Source: Ga0077530 sp046293075
GTDB taxonomy: Bacteria > Pseudomonadota > Alphaproteobacteria > Rhizobiales > Hyphomicrobiaceae
Assembly: GCA_046293075.1 (NCBI GenBank)
Contig: JBKBPL010000004.1
Span: 1-64,000 of the forward strand
DNA length: 64,000 nt
Reading direction: 5' to 3'
Below the pieces are notes generated by a model. That model was not told where the DNA came from. It worked only from the letters and a program-made list of their open reading frames with translations, and did no database searches. Positions 8,444 to 17,878 of the stretch are shown here, one piece after another. Made by a program: the position numbers and the translations under genes. Numbering within the stretch: the stretch's first letter is position 1; the number at the start of each line of letters is the position of its first letter.

Positions 8444-9244
8444 ATGACCAGCCCTCGTGATGCACGAATTGCCGGCGCACTGCTCGTGGCGCTGGCCGGC
8501 GGTGTCGTATGGAATGTCGCGTACCTGCAGGAATCGCCGCGGGAGCGTCGTCGGCCGGTCATCCCTGTCGGCGTGCACGTGCCGCTGCCGGGTACGCAGC
8601 CGGCGGCTGAGGTGCGCCGCGCGTCCGGCCCCGTGACCCTGTCGCTTGCCGCTCTCATCGAGCAGAGTGAAGCGCGCGCTCAAGAGGCGGCGCCGGGCGG
8701 TGGGTCCCTCTCGGGCCGTTCCGACCGCATGTCAGGCATCGCCCAATCACTGGATCGACTGGTCAACGCCGAGCCGCAAGCGCAGCCCGCGCCGCTTCCG
8801 GCGGCCGCGCCTGCCGCACGCATCCGCGAGGTGCAGGCCGCCCTTGCCGCGCGCGGTTATGAGCCGGGGCCGGCTGATGGCGATGCCGGCCCGATGACGC
8901 GGGCCGCCATCCTCGCTTTCGAGCACGACTATGGCCTTCCAGCTACGGCCGAGGCCAGCGACGTACTGCTCGCGGCGCTCCGCGCACCCGGGCGGCCCGT
9001 GAGCGGAGGTGCGCGCTGGCAAAGGCCCACCGAAGCGGCCTCCAATCTCGTCAGAGTTGTGCAGCAGCACCTAGTCGCGGCCGGCTACCTGAAAGGTCAG
9101 CCGAGCGGCGTGCCCGATGCGCCGACAATCGCCGCGATCCGGGCATTCGAAACGGCCCACCAGCTCGCGCCGACGGGCCGCATCTCGGCACCTCTGATGG
9201 CGCGGTTGCAGCAGAGCCGCGCCAGGGTCGCTGCAGGTCAGTAG
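8444..9244 (+). CDS. Membrane-anchored protein with two peptidoglycan-binding (PG_binding_1) domains
   Basis: This 266-residue protein has one N-terminal hydrophobic anchor (IAGALLVALAGGVVWNVAYL) and a Pro/Ala-rich linker. Two PG_binding_1-type three-helix repeats follow: IREVQAALAARGYEPG with DGDAGPMTRAAILAFE, and VQQHLVAAGYLKG with VPDAPTIAAIRAFE. It carries no catalytic domain that I recognise, so it probably tethers or senses cell wall. It lies 30 bp downstream of the sensor kinase gene on the same strand, which suggests a shared envelope-related role. Confidence 0.8.
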   Translation: MTSPRDARIAGALLVALAGGVVWNVAYLQESPRERRRPVIPVGVHVPLPGTQPAAEVRRASGPVTLSLAALIEQSEARAQEAAPGGGSLSGRSDRMSGIAQSLDRLVNAEPQAQPAPLPAAAPAARIREVQAALAARGYEPGPADGDAGPMTRAAILAFEHDYGLPATAEASDVLLAALRAPGRPVSGGARWQRPTEAASNLVRVVQQHLVAAGYLKGQPSGVPDAPTIAAIRAFETAHQLAPTGRISAPLMARLQQSRARVAAGQ

Positions 9245-9251
9245 GGGGAGC

Positions 9252-9536
9252 TTACTCGGCCGCCATCATCGGCGGATCGGAAGGCAGCGTGTCGAGCATG
9301 CCGAGTGCGTGCATGTAGGTCGCGAGCAGCGCCTCTTCCTCGTCGCGGTCATCCTTCGGCTGCTTCCGAAGGCGCAGCACCTGCTTCATGATCTTTGGAT
9401 CGAAGCCCATGGCCTTGGCCTCCGCGAACTTGTCGCGGATGTCCCCCGCCAGCGCCTTCTTCTCCTCCTCGAGACGCTCGAGCTGCTCGATGAGCTGGCG
9501 CAGCTGCGCCTGCGCGGATGCTTGAAGCGACGTCAT
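9252..9536 (-). CDS. gapR: GapR/DUF2312 DNA-binding protein
   Basis: This 94-residue, mostly helical and charged protein contains the DUF2312 block: QLRQLIEQLERLEEEKKAL, then DIRDKFAEAKAMGFD, then KIMKQVLRLRK. In Caulobacter, GapR is a nucleoid-associated protein that tracks overtwisted DNA ahead of replication and transcription and is needed for chromosome dynamics. I chose ATG 9536-9534 behind AAGGA; a longer frame to 9572 adds 12 residues not typical of the family. It is convergent with the PG-binding-domain gene, 7 bp apart. Confidence 0.88.
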   Translation of the reverse strand: MTSLQASAQAQLRQLIEQLERLEEEKKALAGDIRDKFAEAKAMGFDPKIMKQVLRLRKQPKDDRDEEEALLATYMHALGMLDTLPSDPPMMAAE

Positions 9537-9720
9537 ATCCTTACCCCACCGTTGGACGAGCGTGTCGCGCACGCAACTCTTGTTGTTCGGGCGCAGGAGC
9601 GCTGCAGCGAGTGCCCTCGCAGCGACTCAGCACGCTTCGGCAACGGTAGGGGCAGGGCGTGACCTCAGCAAGGCACGGCCACGGCCCTTGTGAGTGTTGG
9701 GGAGAACGCGGGACAATCGC

Positions 9721-9779
9721 CTCTCCCCGCTTGCGAGGAGAGAACCGGGAGGAAGGGTTGCCGCAGGCGATTCGCCTGC
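9721..9779. repeat. Two adjacent palindromes in an intergenic region
   Basis: CTCTCC at 9721-9726 pairs with GGAGAG at 9737-9742. GCAGGCGA at 9763-9770 pairs with TCGCCTGC at 9772-9779. The first, with its CGCTTGCG loop, resembles dispersed palindromes that are common between genes of Hyphomicrobiales. They lie in the 298-bp gap between gapR and the aminotransferase gene, in which I see no gene. They could act as a weak bidirectional transcript end, but no T-tract follows. Confidence 0.4.
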
Positions 9780-9834
9780 TGCCGCTCCAGCCCGACACTC
9801 TCCGAATTGAACGTGTGTGGGAAGGGGCCGAAAG

Positions 9835-11154
9835 CTACGCAGCTTTCGCACTCTTCAGCGCGCGAATCGCTGCGTCCCAGGCATCGAGCGTCCTCGACAC
9901 GTCGGCGTGTGTATGGGCGAGCGAGAGGTAGTACTTACTTTCGCCCTTGAGGATGCCGGAGCCGAGCAGCGATCGGTTTACGGCGCCCTGCATCTTTGCG
10001 TCGCCGCGCAGTGTGCCGCGGTAGTCGTGGATGTCACCCTCGGCGAAGACGACATCGAAGAGCGGGGGCTCGCCGATGACCTGCGCGGGCAGCTTTGCAG
10101 CACGAAGGCGCTCCGAGATGCCGTCCATCAGCGCGCGCCCGGTTGCAAACAGCTTCTCGTAGGCGCCGGGCGCCTTCAACACGTCAAGCGTCGCAAGCCC
10201 TGCGGCCGAGGCCACCGGGTTGCCCGAGAGCGTGCCGATCTGCACGGTGAAATCGTCCTCGCCGACCGCTGTCTTGTCGAAGTGGCGCATGATGTCGGCG
10301 CGGCCGGCGATCGCCGCGAGCGGGAAACCGCCGCCGATCACCTTGCCGAAGGTCGCGAGATCCGGCGTGACGCCGTAGTAGGCCTGCGCGCCGCCATAGG
10401 CAAATCGGAAGCCTGTCACGACCTCATCAAAGATCAGCACGATGCCGTTCAGCTCGGTGATCTTGCGCAGACCCTCGAGGAAGCCGGGCTTCGGCGGGAT
10501 CAGGCGCTGGAAGGGCTCGACGATGATCGCCGCGATTTCCTTGCCATGCTGCGCGACGAGGCTCTCCACGGCAGCGAGATCGTTGAACGGCGCGACCAGC
10601 ACCTCCTCGCGCAGTGATTTCGGAATGCCCGCCGAATCCGGCACCGGCGCAGGGAAGTTCGCAAGCCGCTTCGGCGCGAGACTCATGAGGCCGTAGTCGC
10701 TCATGCCGTGATAGCCACCCTCGAACTTCAGGATCTTGTCGCGCCGCTTGTAGGCGCGCGCGACGCGCATCGCGTAGAGATCGGCCTCCGAGCCCGAGGA
10801 GACGAAGCGCACCTGCTCGGCACATGGCACCGCCGCGACGATCTCCTCGGCCAGACGGATGCCGTGCGGATTGTTGACGAAGAACGTCGTGCCGAGCGGC
10901 ACCTGCTCCAGCACCGCTGCCTCGACTTGGGGGTGGCAATGACCAACCAGCATGGGGCCGGAGCCGAGCAGATAGTCGATGTACTCGTTGCCGGAGACGT
11001 CCCAGACGTGCCCGCCCTTGCCGCGGGCGATCACGATGTCGAGGGCCGTATTGCCGAATGTGCCGGCTGGCAGAACCTTGCGCGCCCGTTCGGCGAGCTC
11101 GATCTCGGCGGCGCTGCGTTGCATCTGGCTCATCTTGGGGCTCCGCATGTTCAT
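9835..11154 (-). CDS. Class III PLP aminotransferase, glutamate-1-semialdehyde aminomutase-like
   Basis: This 439-residue PLP enzyme resembles the HemL family: GSGPMLVGHCHP, FVSSGSEADLYAMRVAR, the cofactor Asp in IFDEVVTGFR (near 243) and the Schiff-base Lys in ATFGKVIGGGFPLAA (near 271). Many such paralogs are catabolic aminotransferases, not the haem-pathway enzyme. Here it sits divergent from an Ldh-type dehydrogenase and near an amidohydrolase, not with haem genes, so I leave the symbol blank. ATG 11154 opens the frame. ATG 11133 has a better CGGAG site and may be the true start. Confidence 0.85.
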   Translation of the reverse strand: MNMRSPKMSQMQRSAAEIELAERARKVLPAGTFGNTALDIVIARGKGGHVWDVSGNEYIDYLLGSGPMLVGHCHPQVEAAVLEQVPLGTTFFVNNPHGIRLAEEIVAAVPCAEQVRFVSSGSEADLYAMRVARAYKRRDKILKFEGGYHGMSDYGLMSLAPKRLANFPAPVPDSAGIPKSLREEVLVAPFNDLAAVESLVAQHGKEIAAIIVEPFQRLIPPKPGFLEGLRKITELNGIVLIFDEVVTGFRFAYGGAQAYYGVTPDLATFGKVIGGGFPLAAIAGRADIMRHFDKTAVGEDDFTVQIGTLSGNPVASAAGLATLDVLKAPGAYEKLFATGRALMDGISERLRAAKLPAQVIGEPPLFDVVFAEGDIHDYRGTLRGDAKMQGAVNRSLLGSGILKGESKYYLSLAHTHADVSRTLDAWDAAIRALKSAKAA

Positions 11155-11288
11155 GTCTGGACAGGTGACAGTGCGTTCGCCGCGAGCTTAGACTGGCCGC
11201 GCACGCAATTGAAGCTGCCGATTGCGCATGGGGGCCGTGCCGCAGCTCGCGTGCAATGCCGTGCAGCCGCCAGCCTGAGGAAACGCCG

Positions 11289-12335
11289 ATGCCCATCGTC
11301 TCCGCCGACCGCCTGACTGCCATCGCCAGCACGCTGCTGCAGTGCGCCGGCGCCTCGAAGGAGGAGGGCGATGCCGTGGCGAAGGGCTGCGTCGCCGCCA
11401 ACCTCGCTGGCCATGACAGCCACGGCGTCATCGCGATCCCGACCTACATCGACCGCATCGGCAAGGGGCACATCGTTCCCGGCGCGCCCTTCGCGGTCAA
11501 GCAGGAGACCGCGACCACGACCGTCATCGATGGCAACTGGGGTTTCGGCTTCGTCGTTGCGGAGAAGGCGACGAAGCTCACGATGGAAAAGGCGCAGAAG
11601 TCGAACGTCGCGGCGGCGACGATCCTGCGCCAGAGCCATGTCGGCCGGCTCGGCGCCTATCCACTCATGGCGGCGCGTGAAGGATTCATTGCGATCATGA
11701 CGGCGGACAGTGGCCGCAGTCCCAAGGCCGTGGCGCCCTTCGGCGGCCGCGAGGCGCGCCTTGGCACCAACCCGATCTCGATCGCCATTCCCTCCGATCT
11801 CGAAGGGCCCTTCGTGCTCGATATGGCCACATCGGGCGTGGCCGTCGGCAAGATCAAGCTGGCGCAGGCCAAGGGCACGAGGATTCCCGAGGGCTGGATC
11901 GTCGACAAGGACGGCAAGCCCACGACGGATCCTTTCGACTATGACAAGGGCGGCGTGCTGCTGCCGCTCGGCGGTGCGGAGGGCTTCAAGGGCTCGGGCC
12001 TCTCGGCCGTAGTGGAGGTGCTTTCCGCGGTGCTCCCCGGCCTCGGCTTCGGCGTCGACCCGACGGGCCGGCACAATGACGGCTGCTTCCTCGCCATGTT
12101 CAAGGTCGAAGCATTCCGTCCGCTCGCGCAATTCAAGGCGGAGGTGGCCGAGTTCGCGCGCTATCTCAAGGCGACGCCGCCAGCCGAGGGGTACTCGGAA
12201 GTGATGTATCCGGGCGAGGTCGAGTGGCGCCGCGAGCAGGAGCGCCTCAAGAACGGGATCGATGTCGACGCCAAGACCTGGAAGGCCTTCGCTGATCTTG
12301 CCGCGAAGTATGGGAAGGAGGGGCTGGTGGCGTAG
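11289..12335 (+). CDS. Ldh family (malate/L-lactate/ureidoglycolate) NAD(P)-dependent oxidoreductase
   Basis: This 348-residue enzyme belongs to the type 2 malate/L-lactate dehydrogenase fold, which is unrelated to classical LDH. Diagnostic stretches are LAGHDSHGVIAIPTYIDRI, NWGFGFVVAEKA, the ILRQSHVGRLGAYPLMAA substrate region and GGREARLGTNPISIAIP. Members reduce or oxidise 2-keto/2-hydroxy acids or ureidoglycolate. I chose ATG 11289 because GAGGAAA precedes it. The gene is divergent from the aminotransferase across 134 bp and is followed by an amidohydrolase, which suggests a shared catabolic route. The substrate is not assignable. Confidence 0.85.
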   Translation: MPIVSADRLTAIASTLLQCAGASKEEGDAVAKGCVAANLAGHDSHGVIAIPTYIDRIGKGHIVPGAPFAVKQETATTTVIDGNWGFGFVVAEKATKLTMEKAQKSNVAAATILRQSHVGRLGAYPLMAAREGFIAIMTADSGRSPKAVAPFGGREARLGTNPISIAIPSDLEGPFVLDMATSGVAVGKIKLAQAKGTRIPEGWIVDKDGKPTTDPFDYDKGGVLLPLGGAEGFKGSGLSAVVEVLSAVLPGLGFGVDPTGRHNDGCFLAMFKVEAFRPLAQFKAEVAEFARYLKATPPAEGYSEVMYPGEVEWRREQERLKNGIDVDAKTWKAFADLAAKYGKEGLVA

Positions 12336-12503
12336 CCAGTCCTGATGCTTGCAAATGAGCAGGAAAGTCATCGTCTGCTCGCTCGTTCTCGTATGATCAC
12401 CGTGCGTCCGCCCAGCGATCGTCGGGCGCACTCGGATGGCCGGCGAGCATGCGCCGATCATATTGGCCCCGTCGATCGCACGGGCTGCCGGAGCAGGTGA
12501 AAC

Positions 12504-13340
12504 ATGGCCATCATCGACGCACAGGTGCACATCTGGTCCAAGGGTACGCCGTCACACCTGCATCTCGCGCGGCCCTATCTCGCTGACGAGGCGATCCGCG
12601 GGATGGATGAGGCCGGTATCGACGGGGCCATTCTGCACCCGCCGATGTGGGATCCGGACTCGAACGAGCTCGCCGTCGAAGCCGTCAAGGCCTATCCCGG
12701 CCGCTTCGCAATCCTCGGCAACTTCCCGCTGGACAAGCCCGAGAGCCGCGCGCTTGTGCCCGCGTGGAAGCAGCGCCCCGGCATGCTGGGCCTGCGCTTC
12801 TATTTCAGTGAGCCGAGCAAGCGCGCTTGGCCTTTCGACGGCACCATCGACTGGCTTTGGCCCGCTGCCGAGAAGGCGGAACTGCCGGTCGCGCTGCTCG
12901 CTGGGGACTGGCTGCCGCTGCTCGGCCAGATCGCGGCGCGCCACCCCGGATTGAAGCTCATCGTCGATCATATGGGCGCCGAGCGCATCTTTAGGGGCGG
13001 GGACGCCGCGTTTACACGCATGAAGGAACTGACGGCGCTCGCGAAGCTGCCGAACGTCGCCGTCAAGCTGACGGGGGGACCGTTCTATGCCGATGACACC
13101 TATCCCTTCCGGAGCCTGCACAGGCACTACCGCGCCCTTTACGACGCCTTCGGGCCGCACAGGCTCTTCTGGGGCACGGACATCACCAAGATGCCGTGCA
13201 CGTGGCGGCAGTGCGTCGCGCACTTCCAGGAAATCGACTGGATCCCCGAAGCGGACAAGAAGCTCATCATGGGTGATGCCGTCTGCGCGTGGATCGGCTG
13301 GACGCGCCGAGGCGCGCGCGAGCGTGCGGCCGTCTGCTGA
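12504..13340 (+). CDS. Amidohydrolase family protein (amidohydrolase_2/TIM-barrel)
   Basis: This 278-residue TIM-barrel hydrolase starts MAIIDAQVHIW. The usual first HxH metal motif reads QVH here, so one ligand is a Gln. Other family landmarks are LIVDHMGAERI and an FWGTDITKMPC segment with the late Asp. Relatives act on lactones, carboxylated aromatics or dihydroxy intermediates. The gene lies 168 bp downstream of the Ldh-type dehydrogenase on the same strand and may be part of the same catabolic set. Whether the missing His removes a metal cannot be judged from sequence alone. Confidence 0.8.
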   Translation: MAIIDAQVHIWSKGTPSHLHLARPYLADEAIRGMDEAGIDGAILHPPMWDPDSNELAVEAVKAYPGRFAILGNFPLDKPESRALVPAWKQRPGMLGLRFYFSEPSKRAWPFDGTIDWLWPAAEKAELPVALLAGDWLPLLGQIAARHPGLKLIVDHMGAERIFRGGDAAFTRMKELTALAKLPNVAVKLTGGPFYADDTYPFRSLHRHYRALYDAFGPHRLFWGTDITKMPCTWRQCVAHFQEIDWIPEADKKLIMGDAVCAWIGWTRRGARERAAVC

Positions 13341-13532
13341 CGGCGACGCCGAGGCGATTGATGTGCGCTACTTGATCCCGCTCAAGGATTCTCCATGCTG
13401 TTGCCGCGATCCTTCTGCCCGGAAGCTGGCGAGAGGATCGTCGAGAGCGAGAACCGAAGGCCTTCTCAGGGTGACGATCACGCCTTGATGCCCCTATTGT
13501 CTACGTGTCGACCACGGGAACATGTGCGCGGA

Positions 13533-14240
13533 ATGCCGGAGATCGTCTTTGAAGCACGTGGCCTGACAAAGGTCTATCGCAGCGGGGAGGTCGAGGTCCA
13601 CGCGCTTGCAGGGGTCGACATGACGCTTGAGGCCGGCGAGCTCGTCGTGCTCCTTGGCCCTTCGGGCTCAGGAAAATCGACGCTCCTCAATATTCTTGGT
13701 GGGCTCGATCACGCCACGTCCGGCACCGTGCGCTTTCGCGACCATGATCTCGCGGCTCTCGACGATGCGGGGCTCACGGCCTATCGGCGCGACCACGTCG
13801 GCTTTGTCTTTCAATTCTACAATCTCATCCCAGCACTCACGGCCCGCGAGAACGTTGCGCTTGTCACGGAGATCGCGCGCGATCCAATGACGCCGGAGGC
13901 AGCGCTCGAGATGGTCGATCTCGGTGCCCGCATGGACCACTTTCCCGCCCAGCTGTCGGGTGGCGAGCAGCAGCGCGTTGCGATCGCACGCGCCATTGCC
14001 AAGCGGCCGGACGTGCTGCTCTGCGATGAGCCGACGGGGTCGCTCGACAGCAAGACCGGCGTGCGCGTTCTTGAGGCGCTCCTGCGGATCAACGAGGAGC
14101 TCTCGACGACGGTCGCGATTATCACCCACAACGTCGCCATCCGCGAAATTGCGCACCGGACGCTCCTCTTCGGCGATGGCCGCATCGCCGGTGTCGAGAT
14201 CAACAAGACGCGTAAGCCACCATCCGAGATCCACTGGTGA
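13533..14240 (+). CDS. ABC exporter ATP-binding protein, LolD/MacB-ATPase type
   Basis: This 235-residue ATPase belongs to the family that powers FtsX-type permeases. It has Walker A (GPSGSGKST), VGFVFQFYNLIPALTARENV (a LolD/MacB hallmark), the LSGGEQQRVAIARA signature and LLCDEPTGSLD Walker B. The frame is open from 13395, but ATG 13533 begins the conserved domain. It is the first of three genes (ATPase, permease, adaptor) with spacings of 4 and 29 bp, so a complete tripartite export operon is likely. The cargo is unknown: a lipid, peptide or small molecule are all possible. Confidence 0.87.
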   Translation: MPEIVFEARGLTKVYRSGEVEVHALAGVDMTLEAGELVVLLGPSGSGKSTLLNILGGLDHATSGTVRFRDHDLAALDDAGLTAYRRDHVGFVFQFYNLIPALTARENVALVTEIARDPMTPEAALEMVDLGARMDHFPAQLSGGEQQRVAIARAIAKRPDVLLCDEPTGSLDSKTGVRVLEALLRINEELSTTVAIITHNVAIREIAHRTLLFGDGRIAGVEINKTRKPPSEIHW

Positions 14241-14244
14241 GGTC

Positions 14245-16608
14245 ATGCGGACGCTCGACCGAAAGCTCATCCGGGATCTCAAGCGCATGTGGGCACAGGC
14301 GCTTGCCATTGCGCTTGTCATGGCGGGCGGGGCGGCGACATTCGTTCTGGCGAGCGGTGCGTACCGCTCGCTCGACGAGACCCGCCGCGCTTATTACGAG
14401 CGCTATCGGTTCGGTGAGGTCTTTGCGGAGATCAAGCGCGCGCCGAAGTCCGTCGGCGAGCAGATCAGAGCGATCGACGGCGTTGCGGCTGCCGATCTGA
14501 GGATTTCGCAGTTCGCACTCTTGGATGTCGCCGGGCTTGCCGAGCCCGCAACTGGCAAGGTGGTCTCTGTTCCGGAGCGGCCGGACGGGCAGCAGAACCG
14601 GCTGTATCTCCGCGCGGGCCGCCTGCCCGAGTTCGATCGGGCCGACGAGGCTGTCGTTAACGAGCCGTTCGCGAAGGCGAACAAGCTGCGGCTGGGAGAC
14701 ACCTTCAAAGCGCTGCTGAACGGCAGGCAGCGCACGCTCAAGATTGTCGGGATCGCGCTCTCGCCGGAGTTCATCTACGCGATGGGCCCCGGAGATCTCG
14801 TTCCCGATGACCGGCGCTTCGCGGTGATCTGGATGTCGGAGCGGGTGCTCGCGGGGCTCTTCGACCTCGAGGGAGCCTTCAACGCTGTCAGCGTACGTCT
14901 CCTGCGCGACACCCGCCCCGAGTATGTGATCGATGCACTCGATGCCATCCTCGCGCGCTATGGCGGCACGGGCGCCTACGCGCGCAAAGACCAATTCTCT
15001 CATGCCTTTCTGGATGCCGAGCTGACCCAGCTCGAGGCCATGCGGCGCGTCATGCCACCGATCTTCCTGCTGGTGTCGGCCTTCCTCATCAACATGATCA
15101 TGACGCGCGTGATCGCTCTCGAGCGGGAGCAGATCGGCTTGCTCAAAGCGGTTGGATACGGGCCCCTTGCCATAACCATGCACTACATCAAGTTCGTGCT
15201 GGCCATTGCCGCGATCGGCATCGCCATCGGCTTCATCGCGGGCGCATGGCTTGGCCAAGGCATCACGCGGCTCTACGCCGATTTCTTTCATTTTCCGTTC
15301 CTGATCTTCAGGAACGATGCCAGTACTTACGCCATCGCCGGCGCCATCTCGGCCGCGGCCGCCGTCGTTGGCGCCATGCGCGCGGTCCGCCAGATTCTCA
15401 AATTGGCGCCGGCCGTCGCGATGCAGCCGCCGGCGCCGCCGCGTTACAATCGGGGGCTTTCCGCGCATATCCACACGCGCCTGCCGCTGTCGCAGATGAC
15501 CATCATGTCGCTCCGCCACATGGCGCGCTGGCCGATGCGCAGCGCCGTCACGGCTCTCGGGATAGCTCTGGCACTCGCCCTGCTCGTTATGGCGCTCATG
15601 TCGTGGGATTCAGTGGAGAAGATGATCGACATTGCCTTCTTCAAGACCGATCGTCAGCACGCAACGGTCGGCTTCAATGAGCCACAGCACATCAGGGCAG
15701 TCGAAGCTGTGCGGCGTTTGCCAGGTGTGATGCGGGCCGAGCCCGTGCGCTCCGTGGCTGTCCGTTTGCGCCACGAGCACCGCACGCGCAAGCTCTCGAT
15801 CATCGGCAAGCCCGAAAACATGGATTTGTCGCGCGTTCTCGATGCGGATCTGCGCCCGATCGCCCTGCCGCACCGAGGTCTTGTGATTGATGAGCGCGTT
15901 GCCGAGCTGCTCGCGTTCAAGCGAGGCGATATGGTCGAAGTCGAAGTGCTCGAGGGCAAGCGGGTCAAGCGTGGCGTACTGGTCGCCGACGTCGTCACCA
16001 GCTACCTGGGCCTCTCCGGGTACATGGATATGGCGGCGCTGTCCGATCTGCTCGACGAGGGGCCCCGCGCCAACGGCGTCCACATTGCCTATGATCCGCG
16101 TCAGGAGCCGGCACTGTTCGCGGCCATCAAAGCGACACCTGCCCTTGCCTCGATCAGTCTTCAAAATCGGGCGATCATGCGCTTTCGTGCGACAATCGAG
16201 CAGAATATCAACTACATGCTGACGGTCTATGTAACACTTGCCGTCATCATTGCCTTTGGCGTTGTCTACAACAGCGCGAGAATCCAGCTATCGGAGCATG
16301 CGCGAGAGATCGCGAGCCTTCGCGTGCTCGGCTTCACGCGCAATGAGGTGTCACGGGTGCTGCTCACCGAGCTCGTGCTCGTGCTGATCATTGCCGTGCC
16401 GCTCGGCTGGGTCATCGGGTACGGTTTTGGGTGGCTGCTCATGCAGGCGTTTTCCAGCGATCTTTATCGCGTGCCCTTTACGGTGGAGCGTGCAACGTAC
16501 GCCAAGGCCAGCCTCGTGGTCATTGCCGCGACACTGGCGTCGGCACTGATCGTGCGCCGGCGCCTGAACCAGCTGGACCTGATCTCGGTTCTGAAGACGC
16601 GCGACTGA
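14245..16608 (+). CDS. FtsX/MacB-type ABC exporter permease (duplicated FtsX core)
   Basis: This 787-residue inner-membrane protein has an N-terminal helix (QALAIALVMAGGAATFVLA) and a large periplasmic MacPCD-like domain (about residues 45-270). A first FtsX block follows (IFLLVSAFLINMIMTRVIALEREQIGLLKAVGY), then a second helix and periplasmic domain, and a second FtsX block (VTLAVIIAFGVVYNSARIQLSE with REIASLRVLGFT). The stop of the ATPase gene and this start are 4 bp apart. The eight-helix duplicated form is usual for LolC/E-like exporters of unknown cargo. The adaptor encoded next completes the system. Confidence 0.87.
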   Translation: MRTLDRKLIRDLKRMWAQALAIALVMAGGAATFVLASGAYRSLDETRRAYYERYRFGEVFAEIKRAPKSVGEQIRAIDGVAAADLRISQFALLDVAGLAEPATGKVVSVPERPDGQQNRLYLRAGRLPEFDRADEAVVNEPFAKANKLRLGDTFKALLNGRQRTLKIVGIALSPEFIYAMGPGDLVPDDRRFAVIWMSERVLAGLFDLEGAFNAVSVRLLRDTRPEYVIDALDAILARYGGTGAYARKDQFSHAFLDAELTQLEAMRRVMPPIFLLVSAFLINMIMTRVIALEREQIGLLKAVGYGPLAITMHYIKFVLAIAAIGIAIGFIAGAWLGQGITRLYADFFHFPFLIFRNDASTYAIAGAISAAAAVVGAMRAVRQILKLAPAVAMQPPAPPRYNRGLSAHIHTRLPLSQMTIMSLRHMARWPMRSAVTALGIALALALLVMALMSWDSVEKMIDIAFFKTDRQHATVGFNEPQHIRAVEAVRRLPGVMRAEPVRSVAVRLRHEHRTRKLSIIGKPENMDLSRVLDADLRPIALPHRGLVIDERVAELLAFKRGDMVEVEVLEGKRVKRGVLVADVVTSYLGLSGYMDMAALSDLLDEGPRANGVHIAYDPRQEPALFAAIKATPALASISLQNRAIMRFRATIEQNINYMLTVYVTLAVIIAFGVVYNSARIQLSEHAREIASLRVLGFTRNEVSRVLLTELVLVLIIAVPLGWVIGYGFGWLLMQAFSSDLYRVPFTVERATYAKASLVVIAATLASALIVRRRLNQLDLISVLKTRD

Positions 16609-16637
16609 CCATCAGCAAGACGCGAGGGGTAACAGGC

Positions 16638-17870
16638 ATGCAGGCCCTGGCCAACATCAACGTGAAGCGGGTCTTGCTCGCGCTGGCGGGCCTGCTCGTC
16701 GCGTTGGGATTTGTCTGGGCGCTCTGGCCCCAGCCGATCGCCGTCGATGTTGCCGTCGTCTCGCGCGGCCCCCTCACTGTGACCGTTGACGAGGAGGGCA
16801 AGACGCGCATTCGGCAAGTCTATGCCGTCTCTGCTCCGATCACCGGCAAGCTGCAGCGCCTTGCGCTCCAGCCCGGGGATCCTGTTATCAAGGGTGAAAC
16901 GGTGGTTGCCATCATCGAGCCGACCGTGCCGCCCTTGCTCGATGTTCGCACGACGCGCGAGCAGACGGCACAGGTCGAAGCAGCCAGGGCTTTCGTCGTG
17001 CTCGCCGAGGCCGAGGTCCGCGCCGCGCGCACGGACCTGCAGTTTGCCGAGTCGGAGCTGGCCCGCGCCGAGACGTTGCAGCACACGCAGGCCATTGCCG
17101 AACGGGCGCTCGAGAAGGCGCGCATCGACGTGGATATGCGCAAGGCGGCGCTCGCACGTGCGTTGGCCAATTTGGAGATGCGCAAGCGCGAGCTTGAAAG
17201 CGCAGAAGCGCGTTTGCTACCTCCCGATGAGGCCTACGCAGCGCGCGTGCCCGCCAGCTGTTGCGTGCGCGTCCTCGCGCCGGAGAGCGGGCGCATTCTC
17301 AAGCTGATCCAGGAAAGCGAGAAGGTCGTGGAGGCCGGCTCGCTGCTTGTGGAGATCGGCGATCCATCAAACATCGAGATCGTCGTCGAGCTGCTGTCCG
17401 CCGAGGCAGTGCGCGTGCCAGAGGGCGCGGATGCGCTGATCGAGGCGTGGGGTGGCCGGACGCCGCTGAAGGCACGGGTGCGCCGCGTCGAGCCGGCGGG
17501 CTTCACCAAGGTCTCCGCCCTCGGTATCGAGGAGCAGCGCGTGCGGGTCATCCTTGATCTCGTCGACGGAGCACGGACGCCGGAGCGTCTCGGGCATGAC
17601 TACCGTGTCTTTGTCCGCATCAATGTCTACGCTGCTGATGATGTGGTGCGGGTGCCTGTCAGCGCCCTCTTCCGCAGGGGCGAGAAATGGGCAGTCTTCG
17701 TGGTCGATCGGGGTCGTGCGCAGACGGTCGAGATCGAGCTCGGCGAGCGCAATGCGACCTTTGCAGAGGTGCGCAAGGGCCTGCAGGCGGGCGCCCGCGT
17801 CATTGTCCATCCGAGTGACCGCGTGGGCGATGGCGTCAGGGTCGCAGAGACGCTACAAACCCTTCGATAA
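16638..17870 (+). CDS. HlyD/RND-type periplasmic adaptor of the upstream ABC exporter
   Basis: This 410-residue membrane fusion protein has an N-terminal anchor (VKRVLLALAGLLVALGFVWAL). A biotinyl-lipoyl half reads YAVSAPITGKLQRLALQPGD, a long alpha-helical hairpin covers about residues 105-195, and the second lipoyl half and beta-barrel (VLAPESGRILKLIQESEKVV) follow. I chose ATG 16638 behind GAGGGG; the frame runs upstream only inside the permease gene. It should bridge the ABC permease to an outer-membrane channel that is not encoded here. Its end is 8 bp from the end of the convergent acyltransferase gene. Confidence 0.87.
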   Translation: MQALANINVKRVLLALAGLLVALGFVWALWPQPIAVDVAVVSRGPLTVTVDEEGKTRIRQVYAVSAPITGKLQRLALQPGDPVIKGETVVAIIEPTVPPLLDVRTTREQTAQVEAARAFVVLAEAEVRAARTDLQFAESELARAETLQHTQAIAERALEKARIDVDMRKAALARALANLEMRKRELESAEARLLPPDEAYAARVPASCCVRVLAPESGRILKLIQESEKVVEAGSLLVEIGDPSNIEIVVELLSAEAVRVPEGADALIEAWGGRTPLKARVRRVEPAGFTKVSALGIEEQRVRVILDLVDGARTPERLGHDYRVFVRINVYAADDVVRVPVSALFRRGEKWAVFVVDRGRAQTVEIELGERNATFAEVRKGLQAGARVIVHPSDRVGDGVRVAETLQTLR

Positions 17871-17878
17871 GCTGCGCG

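Noticed and set aside
13372..13385. TTGA-N6-TCAA, an Fnr/FixK-like box upstream of the ABC export operon
   Set aside because: Eight fixed bases are expected about once by chance in 64 kb. The box is 150 bp from the chosen start and has no convincing -10 at the right distance.
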